NCBI GenBank assembly: GCA_001544595.2
Contig: FCOH02000029.1
Coordinates: 1-64,000 of the forward strand
Direction of reading: 5' to 3'
DNA from: Caballeronia peredens
GTDB taxonomy: Bacteria > Pseudomonadota > Gammaproteobacteria > Burkholderiales > Burkholderiaceae
DNA: 64,000 bases
Shown here: in pieces, positions 51,773 through 59,110 of the stretch
Layout: each line of letters begins with the position of its first letter
Numbering within the stretch: the first letter of the stretch is position 1
Notes under the pieces: generated by a model
Databases searched by the model: none
What the model saw: the letters and a program-made list of their open reading frames with translations, nothing else
Told to the model about the DNA's origin: nothing
Made by a program: the position numbers and the translations under genes

Positions 51773-52825
51773 ATGGCGGCACTCGGCTTTATCGACATCT
51801 CCGGCTCACCGCGCGATGCGGGCGAAGCACTCGGGCGCTTCGGCGCGCACGCGGTTCACACGCACTTGCTGAACACGCACGCATGGCAAACGGTCATGCA
51901 GTGGCGCGGCAGCGCGACAACCCGCGCGATGGCCGCGCTCGTGCGCGAGCGCTTCCCGCGTGTATGGGACGAGCTTCACGGCCTGGCTGCCGGCCTCGCC
52001 CTGCCCTTCGAAGACATCTTCCTCTGGAATTGCCGCGGCGATGTCTGGGCGATGTCCCCCGACGGCTGCACGACCGTGCAGCTTCCCGGCGCGCAGACGC
52101 GGCGCATCAGTCATAACGAGGACGGCTATCCCGGCTTCGCGGGACATTGCGCGATCGCCCGATGCGATATCGCGGGCGGCCCGGGCTTCGCGTCATTCGT
52201 CTATCCCGGCTCGCTGCCGGGACACACGTTCGCCGTGACGAACGCGGGCTTGGCGATGACCGTGAACAATCTGCGTCAGCGTGAGGTCGTCCCGGGCGTG
52301 CCGCGCATGGTGCTCACGCGCGCGATACTTGACGCGGTAAATCTCGATGCCGCCGTGTCCATCGTGCGCGATAACCCGCGTGCGGGCGGTTTTCATCTGA
52401 CGCTCGGAGCATGCGCGAGCCCTGCGCTGTTGAGCGTCGAGTTCAGCGCGCATGATTGCTCCGTGGTCGAAGTGCAATCGCCCTCGCTGCATGCGAATCA
52501 CGCGATCCATCCGGCGATGCGCGGCTTCGCGCAGATCATCACGGATTCTTCGCGTCATCGACAAACACGCGGCGACGCGATGCTCGCATCGAACGAAGCG
52601 ATCGATCCGCTCGCGATCCTCGCCGATCGCGAAGACGCCGCGTTGCCGATCCATCGCACCCAACCCGACGATCCCGACGACGAAAACACCCTCGCCACCG
52701 CCGACATTGCGATTCGTGCGTCTCACATAGAATGGCAAGTTCACGAACATCCCGGGCAGCCCGCCCGGTACCGGATGATCAATGGACACAGGCAAACAGA
52801 AGGGACGTCGCGCAAGCGTTGCTGA
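51773..52825 (+). CDS. C45-family autoproteolytic acyltransferase/hydrolase (penicillin AAT-like)
   Basis: Protein of 350 residues from the ATG at 51773 (MAALGFIDISGS). The family is made as a precursor that cuts itself before a cysteine, which becomes the N-terminal nucleophile. Here Gly98-Cys99 in SPDGCTTVQL corresponds to Gly102-Cys103 of Penicillium acyl-CoA:6-APA acyltransferase. It is followed by SHNEDGYP and FAVTNAGLAMTVNNL, also typical. Known relatives act on amide bonds of acyl- or beta-alanyl-amino compounds (AAT, insect Tan). Position behind an amino-acid importer suggests it hydrolyses an imported N-acyl or peptide-like compound in the cytoplasm (no signal peptide). The stop lies 44 bases inside the regulator gene. 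Confidence 0.85.
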   Translation: MAALGFIDISGSPRDAGEALGRFGAHAVHTHLLNTHAWQTVMQWRGSATTRAMAALVRERFPRVWDELHGLAAGLALPFEDIFLWNCRGDVWAMSPDGCTTVQLPGAQTRRISHNEDGYPGFAGHCAIARCDIAGGPGFASFVYPGSLPGHTFAVTNAGLAMTVNNLRQREVVPGVPRMVLTRAILDAVNLDAAVSIVRDNPRAGGFHLTLGACASPALLSVEFSAHDCSVVEVQSPSLHANHAIHPAMRGFAQIITDSSRHRQTRGDAMLASNEAIDPLAILADREDAALPIHRTQPDDPDDENTLATADIAIRASHIEWQVHEHPGQPARYRMINGHRQTEGTSRKRC

Positions 52826-53747
52826 AGCAGGCACGCAGATGCCGCCGCGCAGCGTCGACGGCTTGCGCGAACTCATGATACGCATCGGCCGCGACGAAGC
52901 GAACGTCTCGCTCGGCGGCAAGGCGCACACCGTGCTCGCGAAGCTGCTCGAACGCCCCGAGGAAGTGGCGGTGCGCACGATCACCGATCTCGCGACATCG
53001 CTCGATGTCAACGCATCCACGCTCACGCGCCTGTCGACCCGGCTCGGCTATGCGGGATTCGCCGACTTTCAGAGCGTGTTCCGCGACAGCCTCGCCGCGC
53101 GACATCGGCATTTCTATAGCCAGCAGGCGGAGCGCATCGTCGCCGGCAGCAAGACGCGGGCGCACGATGCCGCGCCCGAAGTCGACATGGTCGTGAAGCT
53201 TGCGCGCGAATCGATCGGTAATGTGGAAGGCTTCATCGCGCAGTTGTCGCCCGCGGATTTGCGCGGCGCCGCGCGCCTGCTCGCCGATGCGAAGCGCGTA
53301 CGCGTGCACGGCCTGCGCCAGTTCAGCGCGCTCGCGAGCTTCGTCTGTTACGGCCTCGGGATGATCCGCACGGATGTCGCGCTGCTCGATGCGCAAGGGC
53401 TCGGTGTCGCGGAAGGACTCGCGCAGTTGCAGCCCGGCGATGTCGTGCTCGTCACGAGTGTCGCGCCGTACACGCGCAGCGTCGCCGAAGCCGCGCTCGC
53501 CGCGAAGGACGCCGGGCTCGAGGTCATCGCCATTACCGATACGCTCGCTTCGCCGCTCGTGCCGCCCGCGCGTCATGCGTTCCTGATTCCGCACGAGAGC
53601 AGCTTCTTCAGCAACAGCATGGGCGCGTATCTCGTGTTCTGCGAGGGTCTGCTCAATCTCGTTGCGGCCCATCTCGGCAAGCGTTCGCTGCAGGCACTGG
53701 AACGGCGCGAGCGCCTGATCACGGCGCTTGGCATCGAAGGTTCGTAG
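52782..53747 (+). CDS. RpiR/MurR-family transcriptional regulator with SIS domain
   Basis: Protein of 321 residues; GGATGATCA precedes the ATG and the first 44 bases overlap the C45 gene. An N-terminal RpiR helix-turn-helix (about 25-105) contains ITDLATSLDVNASTLTRLSTRLGYAGFADFQ, and a SIS sugar/phospho-ligand domain (about 140-290) contains VRVHGLRQFSALASFVCYGL and GDVVLVTSVAPYTRSVAEAA. RpiR proteins usually sense phosphorylated sugars or related small ligands and regulate the neighbouring catabolic operon. The two GCAAATCGATTTGC palindromes upstream of this operon are the natural candidate operator; that link is inference. Tail-to-tail with phnE. Confidence 0.92.
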   Translation: MDTGKQKGRRASVAEAGTQMPPRSVDGLRELMIRIGRDEANVSLGGKAHTVLAKLLERPEEVAVRTITDLATSLDVNASTLTRLSTRLGYAGFADFQSVFRDSLAARHRHFYSQQAERIVAGSKTRAHDAAPEVDMVVKLARESIGNVEGFIAQLSPADLRGAARLLADAKRVRVHGLRQFSALASFVCYGLGMIRTDVALLDAQGLGVAEGLAQLQPGDVVLVTSVAPYTRSVAEAALAAKDAGLEVIAITDTLASPLVPPARHAFLIPHESSFFSNSMGAYLVFCEGLLNLVAAHLGKRSLQALERRERLITALGIEGS

Positions 53748-53753
53748 CGTGCT

Positions 53754-54572
53754 TCAGATCACGCGTTCGCGCACCCAGCCCGATGCGAGATCGATCAGCG
53801 ACACGATCACGATCACGATCAGCATCACCGCTGCCGTCTGCGCATAGTTGAACGAGCGGATCGCTTCATACAGCACGACGCCGATGCCGCCCGCGCCGAC
53901 CATGCCGACGACCATCGCGGAGCGCACGTTCGATTCGAAGCGATACAGCGCGAACGATATCCACAGCGGCAGCACTTGCGGCAGCACGCCGTAGACGATT
54001 TCATCGAGACTGCTCGCACCGGTGGCGCGCACGCCTTCGGCAGGCCGCGAATCGACGGCCTCGACCGCTTCGGCGAAGAGCTTGGCGAGCACACCCGTCG
54101 TATGCACCCACAATGCGAGCACGCCCGCGAACGGCCCGAGCCCGACCGCGACGATGAACAGCATCGCGAAGACCATCTCGTTGATCGCGCGGCACGCGTC
54201 CATCAGGCGTCGCACGGGCTGCGCGACCCACACCGGCGCGATGTTCTGAGCCGACAACAAGCCGCACGGCACTGCGCAGATCAGTGCGAGCGCCGTGCCC
54301 CACACGGCGACCGCGAACGTCACGTTCATTTCATGCACATACGTGCGCCATTCCGTGAAGTCGGGCGGAAAGAAGTCGCGCGCGAACTGGCTCATGTTGC
54401 CCGACGCGCCGAGCAGATCGAGCGGGCGCATGTCGGCGCTCTGCCACGAAAGACCGAGCACGGCGATCAGAACGATCCAGCCGAGCATCGACGTCCAGCT
54501 GCGCTTCTTCGCCGCCGCCTGCACGGGCCGGCCGATGCCGGCCTCGAACGTGGTGATGTCGAGCGGCTTCAT
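53754..54572 (-). CDS. phnE: Phosphonate ABC transporter permease PhnE
   Basis: Protein of 272 residues with about six membrane segments. PhnE is the inner-membrane channel for phosphonate uptake together with PhnC and PhnD. Typical blocks are LLSAQNIAPVWVAQPVRRLMDACRAINEMVFAMLF and VGLGPFAGVLALWVHTTGVLAKLFAEAVEAVD, the latter being the ATPase-contact loop, and FESNVRSAMVVGMVGAGGIG in the C-terminal half. It begins immediately after phnD (no gap), so phnCDE is one operon, read in the order C, D, E on the minus strand. Confidence 0.95.
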   Translation of the reverse strand: MKPLDITTFEAGIGRPVQAAAKKRSWTSMLGWIVLIAVLGLSWQSADMRPLDLLGASGNMSQFARDFFPPDFTEWRTYVHEMNVTFAVAVWGTALALICAVPCGLLSAQNIAPVWVAQPVRRLMDACRAINEMVFAMLFIVAVGLGPFAGVLALWVHTTGVLAKLFAEAVEAVDSRPAEGVRATGASSLDEIVYGVLPQVLPLWISFALYRFESNVRSAMVVGMVGAGGIGVVLYEAIRSFNYAQTAAVMLIVIVIVSLIDLASGWVRERVI

Positions 54573-55544
54573 TTACTTCGCCGCCGTGCTGTCGAGCGCC
54601 GCGATCTTTTGATCGAGCGCGGCGAGTTGCGCCTGCTTGTCGGCTGCATCGAGATGCGCGTCGTTCTGCACCTGCTGCTTCTTCTGGAACAGCGCCATCT
54701 GACGAATCGGCACGAGCTGCGCGTTCGACGAATCCGCAAAGCCGGAATAGCCCGAGATCGACGTCATCACTGCCTGCTCGCGCGGGTCCTTCTCCGCGTA
54801 GTGGTCGAAGAAATTGCGCAGCTTGTCTTTCGTCGCCTGCGGCAGATCGCGGCGCCACACGAGCGGGTCCGACGGAATCAGCGGCGACTTCCACAGCACG
54901 CGCACCTTCGGGTACAGCTCCGGATGCTGCGTCCTGATCGTGTCGAGCATGTCGGTGTTGTTGGTCGCGATATCGATCTTGTCGTTGACGACGGCGAGCA
55001 TGTTCGCTTCATGGCTCGACGGCAGCACGCTCTTGAACGCGGTCCTCACGTTGATGCCGTTCTTCGCGAAGAGATAGTACGCGGGCACGAGCGTGCCCGA
55101 GGTCGAGTTCGGATCGCCGAAGCCCAGGTTGATGTCCTTCGTGTTCTTCAGCACCTGATCGAGCGACGTCCATTTGCTGTTCGCGTTCGTGATGAGCAGC
55201 GAGTAATAGCCCGCCTCGCCGTTCTTGTACTTCACCTTGGCGAACACTTCGCCGTTGGAGCGGTCGACCGCTTCGATCGCCGAGGCATTGCCGAAGAAGC
55301 CGATCTGCACCTTGTTGAAGCGCATCGCTTCGATGATGCCCGCGTAGTCGGTCGCGAAATACGCCTTCACGTCGAGACCGGTCTGCTTGTTCAGATCGTC
55401 GATGAGCGGCTGCCAGCGTTGCTTGAGCGCGGAGGACGAATCCGTCGAGATGATGCCGAAGCTGATCGTTTCGGCGAACACGGTCTGCGACAGAAGGCAC
55501 GACGCGAGCGCGGCGCCAGCCAGGAAGAAACGGGCTGATTTCAT
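54573..55544 (-). CDS. phnD: Phosphonate-binding protein PhnD
   Basis: Protein of 323 residues; a signal peptide is cleaved after VFA (about residue 24). The mature protein starts ETISFGIISTDSSSALKQRW, close to E. coli PhnD, with the KVQIGFFGNASAIEAVDRS block and DPNSTSGTLVPAYYLF phosphonate-binding loop. The C-terminus is a Gln/Ala-rich coiled coil-like tail (residues about 290-320), also seen in PhnD. It is the periplasmic receptor for the PhnCE importer. It lies 33 bases after phnC. Confidence 0.95.
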   Translation of the reverse strand: MKSARFFLAGAALASCLLSQTVFAETISFGIISTDSSSALKQRWQPLIDDLNKQTGLDVKAYFATDYAGIIEAMRFNKVQIGFFGNASAIEAVDRSNGEVFAKVKYKNGEAGYYSLLITNANSKWTSLDQVLKNTKDINLGFGDPNSTSGTLVPAYYLFAKNGINVRTAFKSVLPSSHEANMLAVVNDKIDIATNNTDMLDTIRTQHPELYPKVRVLWKSPLIPSDPLVWRRDLPQATKDKLRNFFDHYAEKDPREQAVMTSISGYSGFADSSNAQLVPIRQMALFQKKQQVQNDAHLDAADKQAQLAALDQKIAALDSTAAK

Positions 55545-55577
55545 GATGCGATCCAGGTTTGATGAATGAGTCGGGAT

Positions 55578-56411
55578 TCAGCCTGCGGCCGATGCGAATA
55601 ACGCAGACGATTGCGTGCGCGCGTTCTGCTCGGCGTGTTGCGCGAGCAGTTCCTCCGCCGAAGCGCCGTACAGTTCGCGCAGAACGGCGGGCGTGAGACG
55701 CTCGGAAGCGCCGTCGAAAACGACGCGTCCATCGCGCAGTGCGACTGTGCGCGGGCAATATTTCATCGCGACATCGATCTGATGCAGCGACACGACGACG
55801 GTCAGCTTGCGTTCGCGATTGAGCGTCTGCATCAGCTCCATCACGCGGCGCGCGGATTCGGGATCGAGCGATGCGATCGGTTCGTCCGCGAGCACGATGC
55901 GCGCGCGCTGCACGAGCGCACGGGCCAGCGCGGCGCGCTGCTGCTGACCGCCCGACAGGTTGCTCGCGCGCTCGAACGCGTGATCGCCGATGCCCATCGC
56001 GGCGAGCGACTCCATCGCCAGCGTGCGTTCGCCGCGCGGAAAGCGGCCCGCGAGCCGCCGCCACAACGAAACGCGGGAAAGCGCGCCGATGAGCACGTTC
56101 GTCAGCACCGAAAGACGGCCAATTAGATTGAACTGCTGAAACACGAAAGCGACATCTCGGCGAATCGCGCGCACTTCACGCACGATCCTGCCGTTTTGCT
56201 GAATCGGGCGGCCGAGCAGCGTGACATGCGACGGCGCGGGGTCGGATGCCGTGAAGCCCGCGATGTGGCGCAGGAGCGTCGATTTGCCCGATCCCGACGC
56301 GCCGATGAGCGCGACCATTTCGCCCTCCTCGACGCGCAGATCGACGGAGTCGAGCGCCTTGCGGCCATTCCTGAACGTCTTGGTAAGACGCTCGATGCGT
56401 ATTGCGTCCAT
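55578..56411 (-). CDS. phnC: Phosphonate ABC transporter ATP-binding protein PhnC
   Basis: Protein of 277 residues. Walker A GASGSGKST, Q-loop VFQQFNLIGRLSVLTNVLIGAL (the IGRL form is PhnC-typical), signature LSGGQQQRAALARALVQ, Walker B IVLADEPIASLDPE and SLHQIDVAMKY are complete. It energises uptake through PhnE. First gene of phnCDE; upstream it has both a GTGACG direct repeat resembling a PhoB box and a CGTCTAGATG element resembling the phnF operator. Confidence 0.95.
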   Translation of the reverse strand: MDAIRIERLTKTFRNGRKALDSVDLRVEEGEMVALIGASGSGKSTLLRHIAGFTASDPAPSHVTLLGRPIQQNGRIVREVRAIRRDVAFVFQQFNLIGRLSVLTNVLIGALSRVSLWRRLAGRFPRGERTLAMESLAAMGIGDHAFERASNLSGGQQQRAALARALVQRARIVLADEPIASLDPESARRVMELMQTLNRERKLTVVVSLHQIDVAMKYCPRTVALRDGRVVFDGASERLTPAVLRELYGASAEELLAQHAEQNARTQSSALFASAAG

Positions 56412-56476
56412 AGCTTCCCTCGATGGGCGCGCAGAAGAGGCGCGCTGAAACGTTCGGGAGATTCTAGGAAGTCAAC

Positions 56477-56493
56477 GTGACGAGAAAGTGACG
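56477..56493 (-). promoter_or_regulatory. Candidate PhoB box upstream of phnC
   Basis: GTGACG at 56477-56482 is repeated at 56488-56493, an exact 11-base period. On the coding strand of phnC this reads as two GTCAC half sites in tandem, the layout of a PhoB box. It lies 66 bases before the phnC ATG. Half-site matches to CTGTCAY are five of seven each. Confidence 0.5.
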
Positions 56494-56496
56494 CGC

Positions 56497-56604
56497 ATGA
56501 GACGTCTAGATGAATACATCACTTTCGTTCCGTCGCCGTTTGAGACGATCGAGCAGGAATTCGATCCGCACGAGCATTCACGTCCGGGCCGCCGCGACCG
56601 ATGA
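56497..56604 (+). CDS. Possible 35-codon ORF ahead of the flavoprotein gene
   Basis: The frame reads MRRLDEYITFVPSPFETIEQ and continues to a TGA that overlaps an ATG at 56601 (ATGA), which is in frame with the flavoprotein gene downstream. The ribosome site is weak (AGAAAG). Because it also overlaps the phnC promoter elements it may be coincidental. No family is recognised. Confidence 0.25.
   Translation: MRRLDEYITFVPSPFETIEQEFDPHEHSRPGRRDR
56502..56512 (-). promoter_or_regulatory. Candidate second PhnF site upstream of phnC
   Basis: ACGTCTAGATG shares CGTCTAGAYG with the palindrome in the phnF-phnG region, differing by one base from the full GTCTAGAC core. It is about 90 bases upstream of the phnC start and next to the candidate PhoB box, consistent with joint control of uptake and lyase genes. 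Confidence 0.45.
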
Positions 56605-56642
56605 TTGATCCATCGAAGCATCAATCATTTGGGGGCAGCACC

Positions 56643-58031
56643 ATGAACACGATCCATACGGATGTCGCCATCATCGGCGCAGGCAGCGCGGGACTCTCGG
56701 CGTATCGCGCGGCGAAGGCGGCGGGCGCGACGGCGATTCTCATCGAAGGCGGCGCGCACGGAACCACGTGTGCGCGTGTCGGCTGTATGCCGTCGAAGCT
56801 TCTGATCGCGGCGGCCGACGCTGCGCACCATGTGACACACGCGGCGGCGTTCGGCGTGCATATCGACGGCGCGGTGCGCATCGACGGGCGCGAGGTGATG
56901 GCCCGCGTGAAGCGTGAGCGCGACCGTTTCGTGGGCTTCGTGGTCGCGGGTGTCGATGCGATGCCCGCAGCCGACAAGCTCACCGGCTACGCGCGCTTCA
57001 TCGACGACAATCTGCTGCAGGTCGGCGAACATACGAAGGTGCAGGCGAAGAGCGTCGTCATCGCGACGGGATCGAGCGCCGTGATGCCGGCCATGTATCG
57101 TGCGCTCGGAGATCGCGCGATCATCAACGACGATGTCTTCTCATGGGACGATCTGCCGAAGCGCGTCGCGGTGGTCGGCGCGGGCGTGATCGGGCTCGAA
57201 CTCGGTCAGGCGCTCGCGCGGCTCGGCGTGCAGGTTTCCGTGCTGGGCGCGCGCGGTCGAGTGGGCCCTTTGACCGATCCGGACATTCGCGCGTATGCAG
57301 GGCGCGTGTTCAGCGAAGCGTTCCGCTTCGAGCCGCACGCGCAGGTGCAAGCGGCCGTGCGCGAAGGCGACGAAGTGCGCCTGCGTTATGTTTCGGACGC
57401 GGGCGAGCCGATCGAAGACACGTTCGATTACGTGCTGGTCGCGGCCGGGCGTAAGCCCAATGTCGGCGGGCTCGGTCTGCAGGATACGTCGCTCGAACTC
57501 GATGCAGATGGCCTGCCCGTCTACGATCCGCTGACCTTGCAGGCCGGCGCGCGCCCGGTGTTCATCGCCGGCGATGCCAACGGCGTGCTGCCGTTGCTGC
57601 ACGAAGCCGCCGATGAAGGACGCGCGGCCGGTCTCAATGCCGCGCGTTATCCGGATGTCGCGCCCGTCGAACGCCGCGCGCCCATTGGTATCGCGTTCAC
57701 GGATCCGGGAATCGCGATGGTCGGCGCGCGTCATGCGGACTTGACGCCGAACGCGTTCGTCACGGGCGAAGTGAGCTTCGAGGATCAGGGACGCAGCCGC
57801 GTGATGCTCCGGAACCGCGGCCTCATGCACGTGTATGCCGATCGTGAAAGCGGCCGTTTCATCGGCGCGGAATGGATCGGACCCGATGCGGAACATATCG
57901 CGCATCTGCTCGCGTGGGCCTTGCAGATGAAGCTCACGATTGACGACATGTTGCGGATGCCGTTCTATCATCCGGTCGTCGAGGAAGGCTTGCGGACCGC
58001 GTTGCGGGACGCTGCAAACAAGCTTTCCTGA
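56643..58031 (+). CDS. Dihydrolipoamide dehydrogenase-like flavoprotein
   Basis: Protein of 462 residues from MNTIHTDVAIIGAGSAGLSA with GGGGGC upstream; an in-frame ATG at 56601 would add 14 residues. FAD-binding GxGxxG is at residues 11-16, the redox disulfide is Cys43/Cys48 (TTCARVGCMPSK), NAD-binding VAVVGAGVIGLELG lies near residue 180, a second FAD motif is PVFIAGDANG, and the active-site His is in the C-terminal PFYHPVVEEGL. These fit class I pyridine nucleotide-disulfide oxidoreductases, closest to Lpd. No 2-oxoacid dehydrogenase genes are adjacent, so it may serve another disulfide. Upstream lies the divergent phnC promoter. Confidence 0.9.
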   Translation: MNTIHTDVAIIGAGSAGLSAYRAAKAAGATAILIEGGAHGTTCARVGCMPSKLLIAAADAAHHVTHAAAFGVHIDGAVRIDGREVMARVKRERDRFVGFVVAGVDAMPAADKLTGYARFIDDNLLQVGEHTKVQAKSVVIATGSSAVMPAMYRALGDRAIINDDVFSWDDLPKRVAVVGAGVIGLELGQALARLGVQVSVLGARGRVGPLTDPDIRAYAGRVFSEAFRFEPHAQVQAAVREGDEVRLRYVSDAGEPIEDTFDYVLVAAGRKPNVGGLGLQDTSLELDADGLPVYDPLTLQAGARPVFIAGDANGVLPLLHEAADEGRAAGLNAARYPDVAPVERRAPIGIAFTDPGIAMVGARHADLTPNAFVTGEVSFEDQGRSRVMLRNRGLMHVYADRESGRFIGAEWIGPDAEHIAHLLAWALQMKLTIDDMLRMPFYHPVVEEGLRTALRDAANKLS

Positions 58032-58037
58032 GCATCG

Positions 58038-58070
58038 GACTCGCGCCGGCGGATGAAGCCGGCGCGAGTC
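58038..58070. terminator. Perfect 13-bp hairpin between convergent genes
   Basis: GACTCGCGCCGGC (58038-58050) pairs with GCCGGCGCGAGTC (58058-58070) around a seven-base loop. It falls between the flavoprotein stop and the convergent LysR stop, so it could terminate both. There is no T-run, which lowers confidence for intrinsic termination. Confidence 0.55.
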
Positions 58071-58963
58071 TACGTGTCCAGAAACCAGTTCCCCGCGCAC
58101 TCGTTGCGGATGAATTCGGCCAGCCATTTCACCCGCGCGACATCGCGCGTCTCGGCCAGCGTCACGAGCCAGTAAGAGCGCGACAAGGCAATCTGCTCGG
58201 GAAACAGGCGCACGAGATTGGGATCGGTGCGCGCGATGAAGCACGGCAACACGCCGAGTCCCACGCCGCCCGACACCGCGGCTGCCTGGCTGATGACATT
58301 CGATATGCGAATGGCCGGCACGAGCGTATTCGATATCTGCGGCAGATAGTTAAGCTCGGCGGACCACATCTGGTCCTCGACATAGCCGACCCAGGGATGA
58401 TCGAGCATGTCGCGCCGCGATGCGATCCCGGGATGACGCTGCAGATAATCACGCGATGCATAAGCGCCGAGCGAATAGTCCGTGAGCTTGTGCGCATAGA
58501 CGCGTCCTTGCGCGGGCCGCGTCATGCTCACCGCGAGATCCGCCTCGCGCTTCGACAGACTGAACATGCGCGGGTTCGCGATCAACTCGATTTCCAGTTG
58601 CGGATGCACTGCCGAAATTTGCGCGAGACGTGGCGCCAGAAAATAGGTGCCGAAACCCTCGGGCGTGCCGATACGCACGCTACCCGTCAGACCAATCGAT
58701 GCATCTTCCAGCCTGCGACGCATGCGCAAGGCCAGACTCTCCATGCCTTCGGCATCGGCCAGCACGCGCTCGCCTTCGGGCGTCAGCACGAAACCCACTG
58801 AACTCCGATCGAAAAGTCTCACGCCCAGCGCCTTTTCCAGGCCGGCGACGCGCCGGCTCAAGGTCGAATGATCGACGCCCATCTGTTGCGCGGCGACCGT
58901 GAGCCGGCCTGCGCGCGAGATGGCGAGGAATGCCTGAATGTCGTCCCAGTCGAAGCCGCGCAT
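58070..58963 (-). CDS. LysR-family transcriptional regulator
   Basis: Protein of 297 residues. The N-terminal winged helix (residues 4-63) has GRLTVAAQQMGVDHSTLSRRVAGLEKALGVRLF. The effector domain (about 92-290) is of the type with GFGTYFLAPRL and VSGGVGLGVLPCFIART, as in LysR proteins of the YafC/GcvA-like clade. It is divergent from the SAF-domain oxidoreductase gene across about 150 bases and probably regulates it and the MFS gene behind it. Confidence 0.9.
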   Translation of the reverse strand: MRGFDWDDIQAFLAISRAGRLTVAAQQMGVDHSTLSRRVAGLEKALGVRLFDRSSVGFVLTPEGERVLADAEGMESLALRMRRRLEDASIGLTGSVRIGTPEGFGTYFLAPRLAQISAVHPQLEIELIANPRMFSLSKREADLAVSMTRPAQGRVYAHKLTDYSLGAYASRDYLQRHPGIASRRDMLDHPWVGYVEDQMWSAELNYLPQISNTLVPAIRISNVISQAAAVSGGVGLGVLPCFIARTDPNLVRLFPEQIALSRSYWLVTLAETRDVARVKWLAEFIRNECAGNWFLDT

Positions 58964-59110
58964 GGGGATTTTTGCACAGGGCGTTTGCCGAATTGCCCAT
59001 TCTATTGCAAGAAACTGGCTGCTATCTTTTTTCCTGCACGCTGCAAAACGCCGGAAACATGGCGCATTTCATTCGTCATAACAGCCGCTGAAAATCAGGA
59101 GACACCTAGC

